DNA from: Fidelibacterota bacterium | GTDB taxonomy: Bacteria; Fidelibacterota; Marinisomatia; Marinisomatales; UBA1611 | Assembly (NCBI GenBank): GCA_015658495.1 | Contig: DQOT01000167.1 | Coordinates: forward strand, 1-6,219 | Length of the DNA: 6,219 nt | Reading direction: 5' to 3' | Notes under the pieces: model-generated | What the model was told of the DNA's origin: nothing | Database searches by the model: none | What the model saw: the letters and a program-made list of their open reading frames with translations, nothing else | Position numbers and translations under genes: made by a program | Shown here: positions 1-5,777 of the stretch, one piece after another | Numbering within the stretch: the stretch's first letter is position 1 | Layout of the letters: every line of letters begins with the position of its first letter

Positions 1-59
1 ATGGTATTTCACTCTTCGACAAAAGATACAATCTCAATTTTGGACTTTCCTGGAAATAA
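1..59 (+). CDS. C-terminal end of a probable outer-membrane β-barrel protein (partial, 5' cut by window)
   Basis: The frame beginning at base 3 is open from the left edge and ends in TAA at 57-59, leaving 18 residues. The last ten read YNLNFGLSWK. Large hydrophobic or aromatic residues (Y, L, F, L, W) alternate with polar or small ones, which is the pattern of a final transmembrane β-strand recognised by the BAM machinery. Most such proteins end in F or W; here W is the penultimate residue. The stop shares its last base with the ATG of the next gene (TAATG), which supports this frame over the other two, both of which are also open at the left edge. The family cannot be named from 18 residues; a TonB-dependent receptor or another barrel is possible. 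Confidence 0.55.
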   Translation, partial: GISLFDKRYNLNFGLSWK

Positions 60-925
60 TGAAAAAAAGCTACTTTTTCATTTTATGCACATATTTTTCC
101 TGTACGTCCAATCCGTTTTGGGATGACCCTGGCACATCAGAAATGAAATTAACAGGAAAGGTACTTGCAGACAATAATCAAACGAATGTTCCTGTTTCAG
201 TTTGGTTGGAAACATTTGATCACTATACAACGACGGATTCCACTGGTAATTTTTCAATCCCCATTACTAATTCTCAAACATCATCCGGAAGTATGAATGG
301 GCCTGTAAAGCTTTATTTCTATATTTATAATTACGAGTTGGATTCAGCGATAGTTTTTTTTACCAATGGCATGTTTTCAAAAGAGCAGACCGATTTTTCA
401 GAAGAGGGCGAATTGCTAAACCCGATGGAATTGAAAAAAATTCTATCGGGAGAGGTTAAACTTCACTTTAACGAAAATTCAATTCAAAATCGGGATACCC
501 TGCGGGTATCTTTTAATCTTGAAACCCATTCAGCCGTGTCTATAGATACCTACAAATACATTTTACAATGGGACGGTTCTGATTTCCATTCGGGGTTATT
601 TTTCAGGTTGCTGACTGATAATGGGACTGTTACTATTTATCGTTTCAATGGAACCGATCAATTTGGAAATGATGTGGAAGACCAATTACGAAATCTTTCC
701 TATGAAGAGAATGAATCTATTACATGGACATACTATCTGCTGAGTGATAACATTGAATTATCATCGGGTGATTATGAAGTGTTGCCTTATCTATTGATCC
801 GACACGATAAAATTCCTGATGGGCTCATTGAAGCGCTCGGTGGAGACTCAGTGCTCACATTTTCAGAACATTTTTTGAATTTGCCTTTCGATATTATAGC
901 AGATACACTCTTGCTTACAGAATAA
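59..925 (+). CDS. Secreted or lipoprotein-like protein of unknown function with an N-terminal carboxypeptidase-regulatory-like β-sandwich
   Basis: This 288-residue protein has an export signal: KK at 2-3, a hydrophobic stretch at 5-14, then Y-F-S-C with Cys15 as a possible lipidated residue. The lipobox is non-canonical because Tyr, not Leu/Val/Ile, sits three residues before the Cys, so a plain signal peptide cannot be excluded. Residues about 30-70 resemble a carboxypeptidase-regulatory or CarboxypepD_reg-like fold: a LTGKV opening strand, a PVSVWLE strand, then T-T-D-S-T-G-N-F-S-I. This fold is common at the start of surface proteins in FCB-group bacteria. The rest (about 85-288) is β-rich, has many acidic and aromatic residues, and has no motif I can name. 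The start is set by the TAATG overlap with the preceding barrel gene and a GGAA at 52-55, so translation is probably coupled. That pairing suggests a partner or accessory of the outer-membrane protein, which is inference. No enzyme active site is visible. Confidence 0.75.
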   Translation: MKKSYFFILCTYFSCTSNPFWDDPGTSEMKLTGKVLADNNQTNVPVSVWLETFDHYTTTDSTGNFSIPITNSQTSSGSMNGPVKLYFYIYNYELDSAIVFFTNGMFSKEQTDFSEEGELLNPMELKKILSGEVKLHFNENSIQNRDTLRVSFNLETHSAVSIDTYKYILQWDGSDFHSGLFFRLLTDNGTVTIYRFNGTDQFGNDVEDQLRNLSYEENESITWTYYLLSDNIELSSGDYEVLPYLLIRHDKIPDGLIEALGGDSVLTFSEHFLNLPFDIIADTLLLTE

Positions 926-1001
926 AGGAATTATTGAATATTTTCATTCCAACGATTTAAAGAGTTGTCATAACTTACCAAGCTTTTTTTTGTTAAATAT
1001 T

Positions 1002-1006
1002 GGAGA
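1002..1006 (+). promoter_or_regulatory. Ribosome binding site that fixes the trxA start
   Basis: GGAGA lies five to six bases before the ATG at 1011 and is the best Shine-Dalgarno match in the window. It rules out the upstream in-frame TTG at 990, which would place this GGAGA inside the coding region and add seven residues not found on typical thioredoxins. Confidence 0.8.
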
Positions 1007-1010
1007 ACTT

Positions 1011-1337
1011 ATGTCTGAACACGTACAAGAGTTTACCGATCAAAATTTTGATTCAGATGTCGCCCAATCAGATATCCCTGTTTTAATTGACTTTTGGGCT
1101 ACCTGGTGCGGACCCTGTAAAGCCATTGCACCCGTGATCGATGAGATCGCCGGAGAATATAATGGAAAAGTCAAGGTTGGAAAGGTTGATGTGGATCAAA
1201 ACCAAAATACTGCCATGAAATATGGCGTTAGAAGTATTCCCACACTTCTGATCATGAAAGATGGGAAAGTTGTAAATCAAATTGTTGGTGCCGTTCCAAA
1301 GGGGAATATCACCACTATGTTAGACGAAATTATTTAA
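1011..1337 (+). CDS. trxA: Thioredoxin
   Basis: TrxA is the cytosolic dithiol carrier that reduces protein disulfides and donates electrons to enzymes such as ribonucleotide reductase and methionine sulfoxide reductase. The 108-residue product matches the usual length (E. coli TrxA has 109). The active site W-C-G-P-C is at residues 32-36. The buried Asp27 corresponds to E. coli Asp26, and the cis-proline is Pro77 in S-I-P-T. The central strand PVLIDFWA and the late strand LLIMKDGK are also typical, so the protein looks fully functional. It starts at the ATG at 1011 behind a good ribosome binding site. It follows the largest intergenic gap in the window, so a promoter probably lies in 926-1010, though I see no convincing consensus there. 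The gene for its reductase follows after 19 bases, so the two are very likely co-transcribed. Confidence 0.97.
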   Translation: MSEHVQEFTDQNFDSDVAQSDIPVLIDFWATWCGPCKAIAPVIDEIAGEYNGKVKVGKVDVDQNQNTAMKYGVRSIPTLLIMKDGKVVNQIVGAVPKGNITTMLDEII

Positions 1338-1356
1338 TTAGGAAACGAAAAGGGAA

Positions 1357-2286
1357 ATGAAGCGGAAGGTCATTATTATTGGCTCTGGTCCTGCAGGTCT
1401 GACTGCAGCGATTTATGCGGCGAGGGCAAATTTGGAGCCACTCGTCTTTGAAGGCGTCCAACCGGGTGGTCAACTTACCATCACAACAGATGTCGAAAAT
1501 TATCCCGGATTCCCCGATGGAATCATGGGACCGGATATGATGGACGAATTCAGAAAACAAGCACAACGATTTGGTGCTGAATGCTTATTCAAAACAGTGG
1601 ATAAAGTGGATTTTTCTGAACGTCCCTATAAAGTCTGGGCCGATGGCAATGATTATTCCGCAGAAGCGATTATTATTTCAACCGGTGCCTCTGCAAGGCT
1701 CCTGGGACTCGAATCAGAGTCCGAATTGATGGGGCATGGCGTTTCAGCTTGTGCGACCTGCGACGGCTTTTTCTTTCGAGATAAAAAAGTGCTTGTTGTG
1801 GGGGGTGGTGATTCTGCCATGGAAGAGGCCACATTTTTAACCAAATTTGCATCCGAAGTTGTATTGATTCACCGCCGGGAAGAATTTCGTGCATCCAAGA
1901 TCATGATTGACCGTGCAATGGCAAATCCAAAGATCTCTGTAGAGTACAATTCAACGGTGGATGATATCATTGGTACGAAAGATGTAGGTGTGACAGCAGT
2001 TCGGCTGGAAGACACACAATCTGGTGAAAAACGAGACCTTGCATGCGACGGGATCTTTATGGCAATTGGCCACATCCCCAATACGCAATTGTTTAACGGG
2101 TCCCTCAAATTGGATGCTGCTGGATATATCATTACAAACCCCGATACGACTCACACCAATTTGGAAGGTGTTTTTGCTTGTGGTGATGTGCAGGATCATG
2201 TTTATCGCCAGGCAGTGACTGCTGCAGGAACGGGGTGTATGGCTGCCATCGATGCTGAACACTGGCTCAAACAACAACACGGGTAA
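1357..2286 (+). CDS. trxB: Thioredoxin-disulfide reductase (NADPH)
   Basis: TrxB is an FAD enzyme that passes electrons from NADPH to oxidised thioredoxin. The 309-residue length fits the low-molecular-weight bacterial type. The FAD-binding G-S-G-P-A-G is at residues 9-14, followed by the GGQL and ENYPGFP segments at about 37-53. The redox pair C-A-T-C-D is at 132-136 (Cys132, Cys135). The NADPH domain has G-G-G-D-S-A at 149-154 and H-R-R-E-E-F-R at 172-178, whose arginines normally contact the 2'-phosphate of NADPH. The second FAD motif, G-V-F-A-C-G-D, is at 271-277. All key residues are present. The ATG follows the A-rich AAGGGAA, whose GGG is only two bases away, so the ribosome binding site is close but usable. 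The gene sits 19 bases after trxA, which pairs enzyme and substrate in one transcript. Confusion with AhpF or ferredoxin-NADP reductase homologues is unlikely given CATC plus HRRxxxR. Confidence 0.97.
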   Translation: MKRKVIIIGSGPAGLTAAIYAARANLEPLVFEGVQPGGQLTITTDVENYPGFPDGIMGPDMMDEFRKQAQRFGAECLFKTVDKVDFSERPYKVWADGNDYSAEAIIISTGASARLLGLESESELMGHGVSACATCDGFFFRDKKVLVVGGGDSAMEEATFLTKFASEVVLIHRREEFRASKIMIDRAMANPKISVEYNSTVDDIIGTKDVGVTAVRLEDTQSGEKRDLACDGIFMAIGHIPNTQLFNGSLKLDAAGYIITNPDTTHTNLEGVFACGDVQDHVYRQAVTAAGTGCMAAIDAEHWLKQQHG

Positions 2287-2304
2287 TTGCTTAAATTAAT
2301 TTTC

Positions 2305-2338
2305 CTTTTCCGAACAGGCTATTGCCTGAAAGGAAAAG
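2305..2338 (+). promoter_or_regulatory. Hairpin enclosing the ribosome binding site of the ABC-like gene
   Basis: CTTTTCC (2305-2311) pairs perfectly with GGAAAAG (2332-2338). Inside it CAGGC (2315-2319) pairs with GCCTG (2324-2328) around a TATT loop, with a three-by-three GAA/AAA internal loop between the two stems. An alternative outer register pairs 2300-2308 with 2329-2337 over nine bases. The 3' arm contains AGGAAAAG, the only Shine-Dalgarno-like sequence before the ATG at 2339 or 2342, so the folded form should block initiation. No T-run follows on the + strand, which argues against a simple terminator. The pairing is seen directly; a regulatory role is inferred. Confidence 0.55.
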
Positions 2339-3100
2339 ATGATGACACAAACAAAAAGATTGATCTTTAAGGTCAATGACCTGGAGAAATCATACGGCTC
2401 ATACCTGGCATTAAAGATCGGAAAACTCGAGATCCATCCAGGGACGATCTACGGGATCATTGGAACCGTAGGCAGTGGAAAATCTGCGCTTTTAAATATT
2501 CTGGCCGGTGTTGAAAAAGAAACAGGAGGAACTGTTCTTTATGATAATGAACCCTACCAGACAAATTGGCTTGGGAAGATCACACCCCACGATGAAGTAT
2601 TTTATTCCAATAGCTCTGAATTAGAATCGTCCAACCAAACCGTATCTAACTATGTAGCAGAAAAGTTCGGGAAGAAAAAAAATGTGATCAAAAATAGGTA
2701 TTTCAATGCCGGGAGTTTCAGGAATTTATGGAACCGCAGGATGGGAAAAATCTCCCAGGGGGAACGCCATTGGCTGGGAATGATCCTTGCTTGTGAAACA
2801 GATCCACGGGTTTTATTGATCGATGATTATGGTGTGTATTTCAACGCCAATATGGAACAGGATTTCCGGAACCAACTCACCAAAATGAACCGAACTTTAG
2901 GTACAACACTTGTTTTGTCTTCACCCTCCGATTTTCATTTGAAAAAATTTGCTTCCGTTTTGATCTATTTGGAAAATGGACATATTTCGAAGATTCGGCC
3001 TGGTATTACCCAGAAACCCCAAAGGAATCAAAATAAAGATAACAGAAAAAGCCGCAATACACGAAATCGGAACAGTCGCAGCAATAGAAAGAGACGATAA
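2339..3100 (+). CDS. Stand-alone ABC-type ATPase with altered catalytic residues and a basic C-terminal tail
   Basis: The 253-residue protein has the order of an ABC nucleotide-binding domain. There is an A-loop Tyr19, a Walker A G-T-V-G-S-G-K-S at 42-49, a signature-like I-S-Q-G-E at 138-142, and a Walker B V-L-L-I-D-D at 158-163. By-eye alignment shows several departures. Asn91 sits where the Q-loop Gln is expected, Asp163 replaces the catalytic Glu, Y-F-N (167-169) replaces the D-loop, and Ser195 or Pro196 falls where the H-loop His should be. It may therefore bind ATP but hydrolyse it slowly or in an unusual way. After residue about 222 comes a tail in which 13 of the last 28 residues are Lys or Arg and 7 are Asn. 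There are no membrane segments and no permease gene nearby. The start may be either of two adjacent ATGs (2339 or 2342); the latter has the better distance to AGGA at 2331. The ABC-fold assignment is firm, but the substrate and role are unknown. Confidence 0.85.
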   Translation: MMTQTKRLIFKVNDLEKSYGSYLALKIGKLEIHPGTIYGIIGTVGSGKSALLNILAGVEKETGGTVLYDNEPYQTNWLGKITPHDEVFYSNSSELESSNQTVSNYVAEKFGKKKNVIKNRYFNAGSFRNLWNRRMGKISQGERHWLGMILACETDPRVLLIDDYGVYFNANMEQDFRNQLTKMNRTLGTTLVLSSPSDFHLKKFASVLIYLENGHISKIRPGITQKPQRNQNKDNRKSRNTRNRNSRSNRKRR

Positions 3101-3116
3101 AAATAAGTTTTATCGT
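3094..3116 (+). other. AT-rich hairpin spanning the stop codon of the ABC-like gene
   Basis: ACGATAAAA (3094-3102) and TTTTATCGT (3108-3116) form a perfect nine-base inverted repeat around an ATAAG loop. The TAA stop at 3098-3100 lies in the 5' arm. No T-run follows, so it is not a standard intrinsic terminator. It could stabilise the 3' end of the upstream message or slow transcription before the kinase gene. The repeat is seen directly; the function is not known. Confidence 0.45.
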
Positions 3117-3168
3117 TCCATGATTCTGATTAACCTTACCAGATTAATTCATTCATCAGACTCCAAAA

Positions 3169-4137
3169 ATGAACATTGACGTCAAGTCACTCTTAAACCA
3201 ATTTACAGATAAGCATATTCTCGTCGTCGGGGATGTGATGTTAGATAAATATATTTGGGGCAGCGTCGATCGAATATCACCGGAAGCGCCCGTTCCGGTT
3301 GTTCATGTTGAAAAAACAAATCATCATTCTGGCGGCGCAGCCAATGTGGCTCGCAATATCTGTGGGTTGGGAGGCAATGTAACACTCATCGGCCTCACCG
3401 GAACAGATGACAGCGGGAAACTGCTCAAATCCATCTTAGCAGAAGATGAAGGTATATCTTGCCAATTATTATCTGAGGATGGACGACAAACCACCGTTAA
3501 AACACGGATTATGGCTCAAGGGCAGCAGGTGGTTCGGTTGGATCGTGAAAATAATTCTACCCCCATTCCGGCTACGGTCGAAGCACTAAAACAAGTCATA
3601 TCAAATTCACTTGATACTAGTGACGGTGTGATCCTGCAAGATTACAACAAGGGTGTTTTTACCATAGACTTGATTCAATGGATCATGGACCAGTCTCGTG
3701 GGAAATCAATTCCTGTTTATGTGGATCCAAAAAAACGTCATTTTTCAACCTTTGCTGGTGCTCGCCTTTTTAAGCCTAATCTGTCAGAATTTTTTTCCAA
3801 TGTAGATGATGAAACCGATTTTGAAACTGCAGGGGAATTCTTTCGTTCAAAAAATGGATTTGAATTGCTTTTGATCACACTGGGGGAGAAAGGCATGTCA
3901 CTTTTTTCGGAGGATAAATTATTTCAGATCGCGACGAAAGCCCGGGAAGTCCATGATGTGTCTGGCGCAGGAGACACGGTCATCGCAACCTTTGCATTGA
4001 GTGATGTTTGCGGCAGTGATCCCGGAGAATCTGCACGGCTTTCTAATTTAGCTGCAGGACGTGTTTGTGAGGAAGTTGGTGTTATCCCAATTGATACGGA
4101 TTCTTTGATGGAAATCGTTAACCACCATCATGTTTGA
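3169..4137 (+). CDS. rfaE1: D-glycero-β-D-manno-heptose-7-phosphate kinase (single-domain RfaE1/HldA type)
   Basis: This PfkB-family sugar kinase phosphorylates D-glycero-D-manno-heptose 7-phosphate at C1, a cytosolic step towards the ADP-heptose used for the lipopolysaccharide inner core. The 322 residues match domain I of E. coli HldE. Visible motifs are G-D-V-M-L-D (21-26), the P-E-A-P-V-P-V block (38-44), G-G-A-A-N-V-A-R-N (55-63), Q-D-Y-N-K-G (157-162), D-P-K (186-188), K-P-N (202-204), T-L-G-E-K-G-M (237-243) and D-V-S-G-A-G-D-T (263-270) with catalytic base Asp269. The protein ends without the nucleotidyltransferase domain of HldE, so a separate hldC/rfaE2 gene is expected elsewhere. 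The GDVMLD and PEAPVPV blocks separate it from ribokinases and fructokinases. It starts at the ATG at 3169 with no clear Shine-Dalgarno sequence. The next gene begins within a few bases of its stop. Strictly, the anomer (α or β) used cannot be read from the sequence. Confidence 0.9.
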   Translation: MNIDVKSLLNQFTDKHILVVGDVMLDKYIWGSVDRISPEAPVPVVHVEKTNHHSGGAANVARNICGLGGNVTLIGLTGTDDSGKLLKSILAEDEGISCQLLSEDGRQTTVKTRIMAQGQQVVRLDRENNSTPIPATVEALKQVISNSLDTSDGVILQDYNKGVFTIDLIQWIMDQSRGKSIPVYVDPKKRHFSTFAGARLFKPNLSEFFSNVDDETDFETAGEFFRSKNGFELLLITLGEKGMSLFSEDKLFQIATKAREVHDVSGAGDTVIATFALSDVCGSDPGESARLSNLAAGRVCEEVGVIPIDTDSLMEIVNHHHV

Positions 4138-4148
4138 GTTTCAATTGG

Positions 4149-5777
4149 ATGATATTGCGTAGTCTAACTTTTTTTCTATTCCTTTCTCAACTCCCTCATC
4201 TTAAGGGCCAACCCGATTCGCGGTTTCGCCCATTTGATTGGGTTTTGTATCGTGGCGCTGGGTCAATTACATCCATAACAGAAGGCTATACCTTCGCCTA
4301 TATCGGTACAGAATCTGGCGGCCTAAAGAGATTCAATTTGTTTGGAAATGATTTTGATGATCCCATCACAACAGCACAAGGATTAAAAGACAATCACATC
4401 GCAGCAACCCATTTTGATATGGAAACAGGATTGATCTGGGTTGCATCGCCAAACCACTTGCAATATTCATTTTCCAGGGAAGGTGATTGGTATGCAAACG
4501 AACTTCAAAATTTAGGACTTTCACGAAATGACAGGATTAATCGCATAGGATCTACCACGAATTATGTTTGGCTTCAGGCAAGATCATCCTATGTAAAACT
4601 AGATCACTCATCTGGCATTTTAGTGGGGATTTACCCAACGCCGGACGAATTGGATATTCATTGGAGTAGTGGACAATACGTTGGGCAACCCGATCTTCAT
4701 GAAATATTCATGAATTATTCTGCTATGGATGGCTGGATTCTTAATGGAGATGAGTTTATTGATCATTTAGGTCGCCGGGTGGAAATCACAACTGGATTGA
4801 CAGCCCGTCATGGCAATGTATTTGCAGGTACAAACGACGGGACCTTTTTTCATGGCACAACCACGATGGAAGCATTTTATCCCCTGAATCCCGATATCTC
4901 GAATACCGATGTTGTGGGCTTATTCGATGATGGTAACACCCTATGGATTGGGAGTTCTGATTTCGTTTCATCCAAAGGGATATCCTGGTTAAATCCACAA
5001 TCCAATGAATCCTTTATTTATGAATTTGAAGGAACTATCAATATGACTCCAACTCCAGTTTATTCCATTCATGTCTCCCATGGTGAACTTTGGGCCGGAG
5101 GAAAGGAATTAATGCTAGTTTATGACATGCAAGATGATTCATGGCGTACATTGGGAGAGGAACGTGGCGTACCTTCCGGGGTGATCTGGGATTTATATGG
5201 CGATTCAACCTATATCTGGGCTGCATCATCTGTTGGCCTTCGACGTATTGAGAGATCCACTCGGCGAGAATCTCCCATCGGAATTGAAAATCTTTTTTTT
5301 AATTTACCCGTTTACGATATTGAAGGGGTTGAGAATGATATCTGGATTGGTTCAAGATCAGGCGTGTTTGTTTTTAATAAGGATAATCCCCAGATCAGGC
5401 AAGCGAAGGATATGGGCAGAAAAGATTTCCCTGAAATGATGCTTCGTATTACAGCACTAAAAGAATTTGAACGCGTTATCTATGTGGTGGGCGAGATGGG
5501 TATTGCTAAATTCAACTTGGATGAACGAGAATGGGATCTTATTTTTCCTTCGACGGTTTATCATGCAAAGACTGTCTATTCTCTCGCTGTGGATAAAAAC
5601 CATATTTTTCTCGGTACCGAGGATGGATTAGTTCGGATTAATAAAAAAAGCGGATTTATCAGGGAGTATTCATTCCCATTTATCGGGCAGGTAAATGCAT
5701 TGCATTTAGACGGGAAAACGCTTTGGCTTGGTTCATCGCAAGGATTGGTAAAATTCAAATGGAAAAGAGATTTATAA
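4149..5777 (+). CDS. Exported multi-blade β-propeller protein (two-component-regulator-propeller-like repeats)
   Basis: The 542-residue protein begins with a signal peptide: M-I-L-R, a hydrophobic core at about 5-15, and probable cleavage near L-K-G-Q (18-21). The rest is a repeat protein. A strand of the form [I/L/V]-[W/Y/F]-x-[G/A]-[S/T], usually followed by a short G-[L/V] turn, appears at about residues 50, 96, 140, 224, 265, 314, 356, 398, 444, 486 and 525. The last five are spaced 39-46 residues apart, as in Reg_prop/YVTN-like blades. About eleven recognisable units suggest one large or two stacked propellers. No transmembrane helix, histidine kinase or other output domain follows, so it acts outside the cytoplasm as a binding or scaffold module; its ligand is unknown. 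I chose the ATG at 4149, which puts the charge and hydrophobic core in normal order. A TTG at 4134 overlapping the kinase stop would add five residues. Tight packing with the kinase upstream and the secreted protein downstream suggests an operon. Confidence 0.8.
   Translation: MILRSLTFFLFLSQLPHLKGQPDSRFRPFDWVLYRGAGSITSITEGYTFAYIGTESGGLKRFNLFGNDFDDPITTAQGLKDNHIAATHFDMETGLIWVASPNHLQYSFSREGDWYANELQNLGLSRNDRINRIGSTTNYVWLQARSSYVKLDHSSGILVGIYPTPDELDIHWSSGQYVGQPDLHEIFMNYSAMDGWILNGDEFIDHLGRRVEITTGLTARHGNVFAGTNDGTFFHGTTTMEAFYPLNPDISNTDVVGLFDDGNTLWIGSSDFVSSKGISWLNPQSNESFIYEFEGTINMTPTPVYSIHVSHGELWAGGKELMLVYDMQDDSWRTLGEERGVPSGVIWDLYGDSTYIWAASSVGLRRIERSTRRESPIGIENLFFNLPVYDIEGVENDIWIGSRSGVFVFNKDNPQIRQAKDMGRKDFPEMMLRITALKEFERVIYVVGEMGIAKFNLDEREWDLIFPSTVYHAKTVYSLAVDKNHIFLGTEDGLVRINKKSGFIREYSFPFIGQVNALHLDGKTLWLGSSQGLVKFKWKRDL

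Noticed and set aside
1..126. Open frame from base 1 (41 residues) as the upstream gene's end
   Set aside because: It would overlap 68 bases of the lipoprotein gene and lacks a meaningful C-terminus. The frame ending at 59 has a β-strand signature and an exact stop/start junction.
354..361. Run of eight T as a programmed slippage site in the lipoprotein gene
   Set aside because: The frame continues normally through it and there is no downstream stimulatory structure or useful alternative frame.
927..950. GGAAT/ATTCC inverted repeat after the lipoprotein stop as a terminator
   Set aside because: It is only a five-base stem with a 14-base loop and no T-run.
990..1010. In-frame TTG at 990 as the start of thioredoxin
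   Set aside because: It would place the strong GGAGA ribosome binding site inside the gene and add seven atypical residues; the ATG at 1011 gives a normal-length thioredoxin.
1391..1408. CTGCAG repeated twice near the start of trxB
   Set aside because: Both copies fall in conserved codons of the FAD-binding motif region, and two copies of a six-base palindrome are easily chance.
1653..2280. Several antisense and out-of-frame open frames across trxB and trxA
   Set aside because: They lie entirely within strongly conserved genes on the other strand or in other frames, have no ribosome binding sites, and show no recognisable protein features.
4134..4148. TTG at 4134 overlapping the kinase stop as the start of the propeller gene
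   Set aside because: It is possible, but has no ribosome binding site and a rarer start codon. The ATG at 4149 gives a cleaner signal peptide. The two differ by only five residues.
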